Part shown: piece by piece, positions 24,096 to 32,476 of the stretch
Layout of the letters: each line of letters opens with the position of its first letter
Position numbering within the stretch: position 1 is the first letter of the stretch
DNA from: a virus
DNA length: 38,828 nt
Virus record (IMG/VR): IMGVR_UViG_3300006054_000001
Location: 2,381 to 41,208 of that record
Direction: 5' to 3' (one strand)
The notes under the pieces: generated by a model
The model's database searches: none
What the model was told of the DNA's origin: nothing
What the model saw: the letters and a program-made list of their open reading frames with translations, nothing else
Program-made: the position numbers and the translations under genes

Positions 24096-27000
24096 TTATG
24101 ATTTTTCCCATTTTTTGCTAATGTTAGGCATTTCAACTTCAAGTTTAAATTCTTCAATCAACCTACCTTGCTGTTTAGCTTCTTCTAAACACCACTCCCA
24201 AGCTTGTTCCATCTCCGCTTTTACAATTAAAGCTATATCCTCTGCTGTTTGTCTGTCTGCTTCAATCACTATCTCGTCATGCACCAAATTAACAATAGCA
24301 AGGCTTGGATACTTCTTCTTAAGCTCTACTATCGTCTTCTTAAACAACTCTGCACCTGAACCTTGTATTTGATAGTTAAGCATTTGCTGTGGAGATTTAG
24401 CTACGTATTTTCTACCAAGCCAAGTTTCACCTTCAGCTTCTGTGTTGTATCTAAAGTAATCTTTGACAAGCTCGTGTTCTTTAGCTATCTTTGTATAAGT
24501 CTCAAAGAATTTCGTGTGAATTAGTTGTGCCGTCTCTAAATCCATCGGAATTCCATTGCTTATGCAATATCTTTGGAAACCTTGTGGAGAAGCTCCGTAA
24601 ATTAGTCCAAAATTGGCAGACTTTGCCACCTGCCTTTGCTCCTTAGATACTTCATCTACAGGCACGCCATAGATAATTGAAGCCGTTATTTTATGAAGGT
24701 CTTCACCTTTTCTAAACGCTTCTACAAATTTCGGCTCACGCCATAAAGCACCTCCCAGTCTCAATTCTATCTGCGGAAAGTCAGCTGTTATAAGGACTTT
24801 ATCGTTATCTTCAGTAAAGCCAAACAAGTCTCTCAAACTTCTTGGAACCTGCTGAAGATTTTCATCATTGCAACTCATACGTCCGCTTGGAGCCTGTGTT
24901 GTCCAAAAGATGCCTTTCACTCTAACTCCGTGCTGTATATACGTCTCAAGCATAGAAATTTCTTTAGCTATCTTTCTTGCAAGTAAAACCTTCTCCGCTA
25001 TTTCCTTTCTTACTCCATTGTTGATTATTAGGTCTTGAAGCGTCTCTTCCCTCGTATCTTGAACCGATAAAGCGTTTTTAGTTTGTTGCGGGGAGCGTGG
25101 ATTAAAGCCAAGCTCTTTGGTTATAACATCAAGTTCTTGTCGTAGAACAATTAGCTTTGCTCTCGCTTCTTCAACCAAGAACGGCATTCCTCTTTGGCTT
25201 GTATCCACACAAACCTTTAAAGCTTCTTGGTCTAACTGTTGAACTATGCTTAAACTGTCATCAGAAATGGCATCAAACAGTTTAGGCAAATAATAAACAT
25301 CAAGACCAACATATTGTAGCTGTTCTTGTGTAAAGTAAAGTGTGTTTTTGAATGTTTTTCTGATTTTCGTTTTGTCAAATGGATACTCCACTCCAAGCAC
25401 ATCTTTTAACACATCATCTAACTTAAAGCTGTCTCTTTTGTAAAGCTTTTCCCGTGCAAGTAAAAGCAAGTCTAACACGACATGGTCTTTTAACTCTTCA
25501 TAAGAGAAACCAAGCCTGACAAGGTCATAGTTAAGCCCCCAGCCACTTATTACGTTAAATCTGAGAAGCCATTCTTTGACTTGCTCCAGCTTGACTTTAC
25601 GTAAATCTACCGCATAAACCTTTTTCCAGTGTTTTTGATAGAGAGCGAGCAAAATAGGTTGTTGCGTTTCAACATCTGCTTCTACGTCTATGTATATAGT
25701 TCCATCGTATTGTATGTGGTCTTTAATTTGCTTAAAGTCTGTTATAAGCTCTACATCAGGTAGAGGTGCGGTTAGTTGTTTGACTTCTTTAATTTCAGCA
25801 AAACGATTATCTTCTTGCGGTTCGTTATCAGCACCACCATTGTTATTCGGTGGTATTGGTGGCGGTTCTGCGTCATCGTCATCATCTGCAAAGCTCATAT
25901 TCAAATACTTTTCTACATCTACACCTTTGCCTTTTAATACGGTATAAACAGAGTTAAACACTTTCTCACTCAAAACACGTTTTGCGGTATTGATATAAGC
26001 ATAGAGACAAAGGTCTCTATCTTTGTCAGGCATGTTATTTACATTTTCTAACAATCTCTCCACGTCGTTGTTTATCAATTCTGCATCATCAATTCTGCTA
26101 ACAAGCACAGAGTTTGCGAATAAATAAGCTCTTGTTGTTTTGTATTTCTTGAGAAGAACATCTTTAGAATACTTCAAGACTTGCGAGCTTGGTATTTGCA
26201 CCTTTGCTATTTTGATAAGCTTATCCAAAGAAGCTCCTCCCAAAGTCCGAGGCAAGTCTGGTCTGTTTCTATCGTTGATAGTCTTGTAAAGAATATCAGT
26301 CAATTGTGTCAGAAAATCTACAAGCTCTTCTTCAAGCCTTTTCTCACGTGGCAGGAATAGTTTATAGAATGTTGATAAGCTTGTATCCACGTATAAAGCT
26401 ATTTGTGTCAAAAGCTCTTCCCACTCTTCTTGCGGAATTTGAAGAACATCAGTGAAAATTCTAAGAGCGAAAAGTATTCTTGAAAGTAAGTTGTCAATAG
26501 CAGAAAGAAGCTTTACCTTTTGGTCTTTATAACCTTCTCTTATCAGTGTGTCTTGAAGCAACTTAATACTTGCGAACTTACGTGCTTGCTCCTCAATAAT
26601 GCGTTTGTCTATCCTTTCTAAGTCTTCAATTATCTTATAAGCGAAACCATGATGGTTGTAAAATTGTTCTATCAGCTCGTTGTAAAAGCTCATTAGCTTT
26701 TCATACTTTTTCAAGTTCCTGTCGTCAAGAGATATAACTAAAGACCTTCTGAAGAGACCTTCGTTTTCCTGAAGCATTGCCTCAACAGGTAAGTTCTGAG
26801 GCTCTCCAGCGATAACGACAGGCACATCTATTGGTTCAAACACACCATAAGAATGAGCTTTTACGCCTTGATTTGCTATCAGATAGATGAGATTTTCAAC
26901 TTGCTTTCTTTTCTCTTCTGTGTTTGCCCTTACCTCATCAAGCGGAAGTGGAACTTTGTAGTTTCCGTATTCACGTTCTATTCTTACCACCGACGTTTCC

Positions 27001-28790
27001 GAGATATCTATAGTAAGCGGTAAGCCATACAAAGCCGAAGCTACCTTTAGTCTTGTAGTCTTACCTGTTCCTGACGAACCCCTCAAAAACACGAGAGTGT
27101 TAAGCTCTTCACGAAGAGCTGTATTTTCAATATAAGGAGAAATGATATGCGTGAGGAAATAGCCTAACAATATAAGCATCACTGGGTCTTTCAGTTTTAC
27201 GATTTCTCTATAGTAGTTTTTCCAAGTGTTGAAATCGCCTTTTACGCTCGGAATAAACTGCTTAACGCTTTGAGACATAAAACCGTGCATGAAAAAGTTG
27301 ATATCTTCAACACGATATCTGTTCTTGTTTGCTACAACTATCTTCCAGTTGCCTTTTTCTTTGTCGTAATAGTATCCTACTTTTGCTATGGTTCTTCTGC
27401 CATGCTTCATAACAAAATCTTGTATATAACGCTCTACCAAAAGCTTGAACTCTTTCTTTTGCGTTGGAACTATTGTAATAGCGTGAAAGTTTGAATAGTC
27501 AATATTACCGCCAGACGTTAGACCGACTTTTATATAGAAAGTCCCGTCTTTCGTATTGACTTTTAAGAAATTAAAGTCATCTTTTTTGTCTGGTTTTGGA
27601 AAGTAAAGATAATCTTCAATTGTAAAAAGCTCGCAAACAGGCTTACGCTCATCTTCTGCGATGTAATACCAAAAACCTTTCTCTTCGTCAAGCTCAAAAC
27701 CTGCAATGTTTATGTATATGAGGTCTCTAAAAATATTGGAAGTAAGCTTGCCATCTTTCCATCTTGCGTGCGGACATTGATAACAAAAATCTTTAAATCT
27801 TACAGCTCTCAAGCTTATACTCTCACATCCCATTACTACATAACCATCTTCCCGCTTTACTTTCTCATACTCTTTTTCAAACTGATAGATTATTCTCTTT
27901 AATTCAGGAGTGCCTTTCTTCCATCTGAGGCTATTGTTTATCCACATGGTTTTGTAAGTCTCTTTATCTCCAGACACATGTGCAAAGAGCGTATATTTAT
28001 GTGCCATTAGGAACCATTCATCGTAGTTGTGATTTTCCCACTCTTGCTCCAATATCCGCAAGATAGGACACGCTTCATATACAGTTCTCAGATAGTTCAA
28101 ACTTAGCTTAGAAGCTGGAATAATCGGTAATTTCTCTCCGTCTATTAAAACTCGGCTACCTTCCAGCAAGTCAAGAATAAACGTATCTTTTTGGTTAGGT
28201 TCTGAATAAAGATATATCTCATCGCTATACCGTGTATGAACGTTCCACAAGATATCAACTCTATCCACAAAATGGTAAGTCCTTCTCAAGCTTTCAAGTG
28301 CATTTTTAAAATCACGCAAAGCTGATATAAACTCTTCATCATCTTTGCTTATACGCTCTACTGTAAAGTAAAGAAGATGCCAGCCTTTCACTGTTCTTAA
28401 AATAACAGTCGGCTTTATAGGTAATACATTTGCAAACTCAAGAACTTTTTCAAGCGATAGTGGTGTCTTATCTTTGTTCTCTATGTCAATACGAATAGGA
28501 CACTTAGTCCATTCAAAATAATCTTTACCATAACGCTCTTTAAAGCTTGCTAAGTTAAACCTTACTTCAGACCTTCTGGATGTTGCTTTATTCTTAAACT
28601 CTTCTAACGCTGATTTTAAATCGGTTCCGACAAGTTCAGGAAATACTTCCAGAAGTGGTTTTATGGTTTGGCTTTTGTTTATCTTGTCTTCTATCATCAC
28701 ATAAACAAAGCCGCTAAACTCTATGCCTTCTTCTGTGAAGCTAATAAGACCTGCAAGCTCCAAAAGATTGAAAAAGTCTATTTTTTGCAT
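24096..28790 (-). CDS. Primase-helicase-exonuclease-DNA polymerase A fusion
   Basis: 1564 residues, a replisome in one chain. Residues ~60-300: primase-like domain of the archaeo-eukaryotic type, with RIDIE (Asp102, Glu104), KGWH (His138) and DRVDI (Asp179). Cys322, Cys336 and Cys339 suggest a metal site. Residues ~540-760: P-loop helicase of the DUF927/SF3-like kind, Walker A GSSGTGKTT (571-579), LPLDE near 618. Residues ~967-997: acidic/Pro/Asn linker. Residues ~1020-1210: DEDDy 3'-5' exonuclease (Asp1035, Glu1037; late YVGLD). C-terminus: family-A polymerase, motif A Asp1337, motif B Arg1386, Lys1390, Phe1394, Tyr1398, motif C His1504-Asp1505. The polymerase strongly resembles PyroPhage 3173 Pol; the layout parallels apicoplast Prex. 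Domain borders are approximate. Confidence 0.92.
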   Translation of the reverse strand: MQKIDFFNLLELAGLISFTEEGIEFSGFVYVMIEDKINKSQTIKPLLEVFPELVGTDLKSALEEFKNKATSRRSEVRFNLASFKERYGKDYFEWTKCPIRIDIENKDKTPLSLEKVLEFANVLPIKPTVILRTVKGWHLLYFTVERISKDDEEFISALRDFKNALESLRRTYHFVDRVDILWNVHTRYSDEIYLYSEPNQKDTFILDLLEGSRVLIDGEKLPIIPASKLSLNYLRTVYEACPILRILEQEWENHNYDEWFLMAHKYTLFAHVSGDKETYKTMWINNSLRWKKGTPELKRIIYQFEKEYEKVKREDGYVVMGCESISLRAVRFKDFCYQCPHARWKDGKLTSNIFRDLIYINIAGFELDEEKGFWYYIAEDERKPVCELFTIEDYLYFPKPDKKDDFNFLKVNTKDGTFYIKVGLTSGGNIDYSNFHAITIVPTQKKEFKLLVERYIQDFVMKHGRRTIAKVGYYYDKEKGNWKIVVANKNRYRVEDINFFMHGFMSQSVKQFIPSVKGDFNTWKNYYREIVKLKDPVMLILLGYFLTHIISPYIENTALREELNTLVFLRGSSGTGKTTRLKVASALYGLPLTIDISETSVVRIEREYGNYKVPLPLDEVRANTEEKRKQVENLIYLIANQGVKAHSYGVFEPIDVPVVIAGEPQNLPVEAMLQENEGLFRRSLVISLDDRNLKKYEKLMSFYNELIEQFYNHHGFAYKIIEDLERIDKRIIEEQARKFASIKLLQDTLIREGYKDQKVKLLSAIDNLLSRILFALRIFTDVLQIPQEEWEELLTQIALYVDTSLSTFYKLFLPREKRLEEELVDFLTQLTDILYKTINDRNRPDLPRTLGGASLDKLIKIAKVQIPSSQVLKYSKDVLLKKYKTTRAYLFANSVLVSRIDDAELINNDVERLLENVNNMPDKDRDLCLYAYINTAKRVLSEKVFNSVYTVLKGKGVDVEKYLNMSFADDDDDAEPPPIPPNNNGGADNEPQEDNRFAEIKEVKQLTAPLPDVELITDFKQIKDHIQYDGTIYIDVEADVETQQPILLALYQKHWKKVYAVDLRKVKLEQVKEWLLRFNVISGWGLNYDLVRLGFSYEELKDHVVLDLLLLAREKLYKRDSFKLDDVLKDVLGVEYPFDKTKIRKTFKNTLYFTQEQLQYVGLDVYYLPKLFDAISDDSLSIVQQLDQEALKVCVDTSQRGMPFLVEEARAKLIVLRQELDVITKELGFNPRSPQQTKNALSVQDTREETLQDLIINNGVRKEIAEKVLLARKIAKEISMLETYIQHGVRVKGIFWTTQAPSGRMSCNDENLQQVPRSLRDLFGFTEDNDKVLITADFPQIELRLGGALWREPKFVEAFRKGEDLHKITASIIYGVPVDEVSKEQRQVAKSANFGLIYGASPQGFQRYCISNGIPMDLETAQLIHTKFFETYTKIAKEHELVKDYFRYNTEAEGETWLGRKYVAKSPQQMLNYQIQGSGAELFKKTIVELKKKYPSLAIVNLVHDEIVIEADRQTAEDIALIVKAEMEQAWEWCLEEAKQQGRLIEEFKLEVEMPNISKKWEKS

Positions 28791-28793
28791 GGC

Positions 28794-29471
28794 TTATCCT
28801 CCTGATTTATTTAACCTCTTGTAGAAACCGCATAGGTCTTTAAATAAACAAAACTGACAATAACCATTAATTATTCCAAGCGGTGGATATTCTTCTGTAT
28901 TAACGAGTTTCTTAACTTGCTTTATTACGGTCAAAACAAAATCAGTCGGATATGGTTTTACAGGTATTTTTACGAAATCGTTCGGCATTATGTAATGTAG
29001 CTCGTAATAATCCGCATCATCAGTAAGTCTGTATAGAGAAAGCTGAAATAAATGAGATGGTTTAGGATGTAAAACATGCTGTCTTGTAGTCTTCATTTCA
29101 ATCATTCTCCTTTCGTTCGTTATAATATCAATATACCCAGTTATTATAACATCATCTATCTCAAGCTCAAAAGGTTTTTCAACAGCTAAAACGCCTTCAT
29201 TTTTTATCTTCTCTATTTCACGTTCGTATGCGGTATAAAACAATTTCAACTCATTGAAATCAACTAAAACTCCATCAGACGCTACTATCTCACCAAGAGC
29301 CTCTTTGAAATTCGCTCCATTGAGGATTAACTCTACAACTTTATGAAAAGCTTTGCCTGTTGCTGTTGCCTTGCTTAACGGTCTTTCTTCTTTGCCATAG
29401 GTTTTGTAGAGATAAAAAGAATAAGGGCATTTAGCGTAATTTAAAACGCTACTTGCCGATAGGCTCCACAT
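28794..29471 (-). CDS. Cas4/RecB-like Fe-S nuclease
   Basis: 225 residues. PD-(D/E)XK nuclease with iron-sulfur cysteines: Cys15 (KCPYSF) plus Cys205, Cys208 and Cys214 (YCQFCLFKDLC) for a 4Fe-4S cluster; nuclease residues His43, Asp115 (YIDII), Glu125-x-Lys127 (IEMKTT) and Gln143...Tyr147. This is the full Cas4/AddB-type signature. Role: 5'-3' resection or end processing in replication/recombination; viral Cas4 homologues have also been proposed to interfere with CRISPR adaptation. No cas1/cas2 nearby. Start overlaps the helicase gene's end by 23 bases and uses the AGCC-ATG early leader. Confidence 0.85.
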   Translation of the reverse strand: MWSLSASSVLNYAKCPYSFYLYKTYGKEERPLSKATATGKAFHKVVELILNGANFKEALGEIVASDGVLVDFNELKLFYTAYEREIEKIKNEGVLAVEKPFELEIDDVIITGYIDIITNERRMIEMKTTRQHVLHPKPSHLFQLSLYRLTDDADYYELHYIMPNDFVKIPVKPYPTDFVLTVIKQVKKLVNTEEYPPLGIINGYCQFCLFKDLCGFYKRLNKSGG

Positions 29472-30612
29472 GGCTAAGCTCCTTTAAATACTCCGCTACA
29501 TCTTTTTTCTGCTCTATGACACTCTTAACGATGTAATCAATTTCATTTTGCAGAAGACGATAAACAGCCACCTTATTCCCTTGTCCCGCCCGATATATTC
29601 TACCTATCGCTTGTTCATAGTCTATATACTTTAACGGCATTGAAGCAAAAACGATATTTCTATACGCTCTCTGGAGATTAGCTCCTTCGCTTAAAATATA
29701 AGTAGTTATGATAGGCTTGTCTTGTAGGTGTATAGCTCGCTCTACCATATGCTTTGGAGTTTCTGATGTAAAGGCATAAACCTTGTTTCCGAGCTTCTTT
29801 TCAACCTCTCTCACAAAGTCTCTGAATAAACTAAACACCACGGTCGCTTTATCCTCTTCTATAAAATCTAAGACAAATTCAAGCTTCTGTGGAGTTAAAC
29901 TTGAAGCTTTGTATTCTTTGATGAAATTTGCTAAGTCATAGTTTGATAGCTCATACTCAAGTTTGGCTTGTGGAAGCTTTATATCGTAAAAGCTAAGCTC
30001 AGGCAATTCAACCACGTCGTTTCTTTTAACTACGTCTGCGTATTTGTGGAACCACGCCTGAAGAATAACGGCGTATTGTTCGTCTTTAAGTCTTTTTGGC
30101 TTTAAGTATTCGTCAAGTTCAAAAAAGAAATTCACGAACTTTGTATAACTTGGGAACTTTTTAAAGAACTCATCTTCGCCGTTGGTTAAAATCCTCAACT
30201 GAGCATATAGCTTGTGGTATTTGTCGGCTGGTGTTCCGCTTAACATAAGAATGTTTTTCATGTAAGGTCTGAGCTTGATTGCCTTCTTAGTCCATTGCGT
30301 TTTTGTGTAGCTTAGTCTATGTGCTTCGTCAAATATTACCAAGTCGTATTTTGATACATCGCTGATTTTGTCTCTAAAGTGCTCATAAGTTATAACATCA
30401 AGCTTTAATCCGAAATGCCTATTGTCATTATACCAACTCAAATGTGCCGAACGGGGAGCTACTACCAAAATCTTTTCATAACCATGATACTCCGCCGTAG
30501 CTAATGCCCCAATAGTTTTCCCAGTCCCTACTTCCCACGCCATGTATGTTTTGTTTGGATAGGTCTTGACAAATCTCTCTTGGTGATTATATAATTTAAT
30601 ATCCCCTCTCAT
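29449..30612 (-). CDS. SNF2-type superfamily-2 helicase/translocase
   Basis: 387 residues. Motif I EVGTGKT (Lys32), motif II DEAH (95-98), motif III SGTPA (~125-129), and a C-terminal RecA-like domain ending in motif VI QAIGRIYRAGQ (~residue 337-347). Compact compared with cellular SNF2 proteins, as usual for phage versions. Likely dsDNA translocation or fork/branch remodelling during replication or recombination. Preceded by a shared early leader (GAAGGAGGTGAGCC-ATG); an overlapping mini-ORF of 10 codons begins just before the Shine-Dalgarno. Confidence 0.85.
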   Translation of the reverse strand: MRGDIKLYNHQERFVKTYPNKTYMAWEVGTGKTIGALATAEYHGYEKILVVAPRSAHLSWYNDNRHFGLKLDVITYEHFRDKISDVSKYDLVIFDEAHRLSYTKTQWTKKAIKLRPYMKNILMLSGTPADKYHKLYAQLRILTNGEDEFFKKFPSYTKFVNFFFELDEYLKPKRLKDEQYAVILQAWFHKYADVVKRNDVVELPELSFYDIKLPQAKLEYELSNYDLANFIKEYKASSLTPQKLEFVLDFIEEDKATVVFSLFRDFVREVEKKLGNKVYAFTSETPKHMVERAIHLQDKPIITTYILSEGANLQRAYRNIVFASMPLKYIDYEQAIGRIYRAGQGNKVAVYRLLQNEIDYIVKSVIEQKKDVAEYLKELSHVEPIGK

Positions 30613-30636
30613 GGCTCACCTCCTTCATGGTTTTAC

Positions 30637-30659
30637 CACCAGCCCGTGCTGGGCTGGTG
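30637..30659 (-). other. Intergenic GC-rich hairpin in the early operon
   Basis: Perfect 9-bp stem CACCAGCCC/GGGCTGGTG (30637-30645 with 30651-30659), 5-base loop, in the 53-base gap before the SNF2 helicase gene. No T-tract follows on the minus strand, so it is not an ordinary terminator; it may be an RNA processing or stability element, or attenuate transcription. Confidence 0.6.
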
Positions 30660-30665
30660 TGTCTT

Positions 30666-31346
30666 TCAGTATTCTGACAAGTCTTCATTGCTCTGAATTG
30701 CTTGAAGATTGAACTCTTTACGAAACTCATGAAAGGCTTTGATAAACTCTAACGCAACAACTAAGAGTTTGTCATCTTGACATTCTTTCAAACTCTTAAA
30801 CTGTAAAACCTTAGGCTCTGCCCATTTCTTTACATTACCTTCTCTTCTGCTCACTAAAGAAATCTTCATTTGAAGAGCGTTCAAGTTCCGCAAGTTGTTC
30901 TCTTGCAAAAAGTTTATTATTGCTTTTAAGCTTGTTCTTTTAATTTCCCATATCGCTTTGATATAGTCATCTGTCTTTATAACGACTGGCACTATCCACG
31001 AGTTAATAACCACATCGTCTTCTCCGATTTCCACATTCTGCCACAGGTCCCCAGTTATTACGTTCAGCATATTCCTTTTTTCTGATGGAAGCACGATTTG
31101 AGACATTGCACGCAAAACTCCAGCTGAGGTAAAAACCTTCGTTTGAATGAACGTTTGTGTTGTTGCTATTTCAATTTCTTTGCCAAGAGGATACTTTTCT
31201 TTTGTGTTTCTATCAACAAGCGTCCATGTATTTTCCTTGTGGTCAATGCTTAGGAACGGAGCTGGATAATTCACTCTCCTACGTTCTTGTTGAGGCTCTT
31301 CCAAGAGTTGTAAAAGTTCGTTAAGTAGGTCTTCTCTCTTTGCCAT
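30666..31346 (-). CDS. Unknown replication-module protein
   Basis: 226 residues, early leader AAGGAGGTGTAAGCC-ATG. Basic N-terminus, a mixed alpha/beta body (FLSIDHKENTWTLVDRNTKE, VINSWIVPVVIKTDDYIKAI), and an acidic, polar C-terminal tail (QSNEDLSEY) reminiscent of single-stranded DNA-binding proteins. No ssb gene is otherwise visible, so an SSB-like role is possible but unproven. No enzyme motif recognised. Confidence 0.6.
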   Translation of the reverse strand: MAKREDLLNELLQLLEEPQQERRRVNYPAPFLSIDHKENTWTLVDRNTKEKYPLGKEIEIATTQTFIQTKVFTSAGVLRAMSQIVLPSEKRNMLNVITGDLWQNVEIGEDDVVINSWIVPVVIKTDDYIKAIWEIKRTSLKAIINFLQENNLRNLNALQMKISLVSRREGNVKKWAEPKVLQFKSLKECQDDKLLVVALEFIKAFHEFRKEFNLQAIQSNEDLSEY

Positions 31347-31349
31347 GGC

Positions 31350-31709
31350 TTACACCTCCTTAAAGTTTTTATTCTCAAGTAAGAACTGATATAAACTTAA
31401 CAATTCTGGATGCAAATCTTTTAATTTTTCAAGTTCGGCTTGAATTTCTTTGATAAGCTCTTTGTAGTAAAGTATTTCTTTGTTCATTTCATACAAGCTT
31501 TTGTAAAGTCTAAAAATCACCCGAGACGCTTGCTCCAAGGTGAAAAACCATTCATGTATATCATACTTAAGCCACTCTGTTTTAGCTTCCTTAAGTCTTT
31601 TTTCAAACTCCTCATCTGTGAATTTGCTCATATAGATGTTTAGCGTGTTGAAAAATCTTGGAATAACAAACACCTCACCAAATTGAACTGGATAGATTTT
31701 CTTCTTCAT
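31350..31709 (-). CDS. Unknown helical early protein
   Basis: 119 residues; GGGGGTG precedes the ATG at 31709, which overlaps the previous gene's stop by 4 bases. After a short beta segment (YPVQFGEVFVIPRF) the protein is almost all charged helix with a coiled-coil look (YKELIKEIQAELEKLKDLHP). No known motif. Function unknown. Confidence 0.55.
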   Translation of the reverse strand: MKKKIYPVQFGEVFVIPRFFNTLNIYMSKFTDEEFEKRLKEAKTEWLKYDIHEWFFTLEQASRVIFRLYKSLYEMNKEILYYKELIKEIQAELEKLKDLHPELLSLYQFLLENKNFKEV

Positions 31710-32041
31710 ACTTGCACCCCCAACTCTGCGAGCTTCTTCTTCAGAAGCTCTACAAATTGTCTATTAAACTCAAGTCTCTCAGCCAAAGTCAAGCTCCTGT
31801 AAAATCTGTAAAACTCTTCATTCACGCCCATTTTAACGAAATATTTCCAACGATTATACACCAAACCGCTTGCTTTATTGTCTTTACTGTCTTTGCTCCA
31901 ACTTTCCTTCAATTCATAAAGTATTTCTCTGATAAAGTCAATGTGGTCAGACATTGCACCGTAGTATTTCCTACGGTGCAATTCTGCGAGTTCCTGCGGT
32001 AAAGACACATGAATGTAGTCATAGAACTTCTTCTTATTCAT
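31706..32041 (-). CDS. Unknown early protein
   Basis: 111 residues with the AAAGGAGGTGTAAGCC-ATG leader. Basic, helical (FYDYIHVSLPQELAELHRRK; FNRQFVELLKKKLAELG). A perfect 12-bp inverted repeat lies within its coding sequence at 31953-31982. No recognised family. Confidence 0.55.
   Translation of the reverse strand: MNKKKFYDYIHVSLPQELAELHRRKYYGAMSDHIDFIREILYELKESWSKDSKDNKASGLVYNRWKYFVKMGVNEEFYRFYRSLTLAERLEFNRQFVELLKKKLAELGVQV
31953..31982 (-). repeat. Perfect 12-bp stem-loop inside a coding region
   Basis: ATTGCACCGTAG (31953-31964) pairs perfectly with CTACGGTGCAAT (31971-31982) across a 6-base loop, about 20 codons into the 111-residue gene. No T-tract follows on either strand. Confidence 0.8.
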
Positions 32042-32044
32042 GGC

Positions 32045-32464
32045 TTACACCTCCTTTATAAGATTTAGATTTTTAAACACGTTAATCAACTCATCAAACA
32101 GATTATCGGCTGATACTTCTTTAGCTTCCTGCTTGTCCGCTGTATCTGAATAGAACAGATAAATACGACCATCTTTTAATATCAGTTCAATCACACCGTA
32201 GCCATACAAGTATATAAAAGTTTCCTCTCTACGCTTAGTTATGTGCGTTTCAACACCTATCTCTACTTTTTCAAAGTTTCTGGTGATAGTGCGTTTGCTT
32301 AACGCTTCATCTGAATAAAGCTTCCTCCTGCTCAAATAGACATACTCCACGGCAACGAGCCTGTTGCCGTGGAAACCAAACTGAAGTAAAATTGTTTTAT
32401 CTACATTTGCAACTTCAATGTAAAGAGTATCATTATCATAATCAACGAATAGAGCTTTGACCAT
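32045..32464 (-). CDS. Unknown early protein next to the sliding clamp
   Basis: 139 residues with the TTAAGGAGGTGTAGCC-ATG leader. Beta-rich N-terminal half (VDYDNDTLYIEVANVDKTIL), basic centre, helical C-terminus. It lies 12 bases after the clamp gene. No recognised motif. Contains an 11-bp perfect inverted repeat in its coding DNA (32346-32373). Confidence 0.55.
   Translation of the reverse strand: MVKALFVDYDNDTLYIEVANVDKTILLQFGFHGNRLVAVEYVYLSRRKLYSDEALSKRTITRNFEKVEIGVETHITKRREETFIYLYGYGVIELILKDGRIYLFYSDTADKQEAKEVSADNLFDELINVFKNLNLIKEV
32346..32373 (-). repeat. Perfect 11-bp stem-loop inside a coding region
   Basis: TCCACGGCAAC (32346-32356) pairs with GTTGCCGTGGA (32363-32373) across a 6-base loop. 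Located in the N-terminal third of the 139-residue gene. No T-tract follows on either strand. Confidence 0.8.
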
Positions 32465-32476
32465 GGCTACACCTCC

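Noticed and set aside
28794-29471. Cas4 as part of a CRISPR adaptation module
   Set aside because: No cas1, cas2 or repeats are nearby; it belongs to the replication operon.
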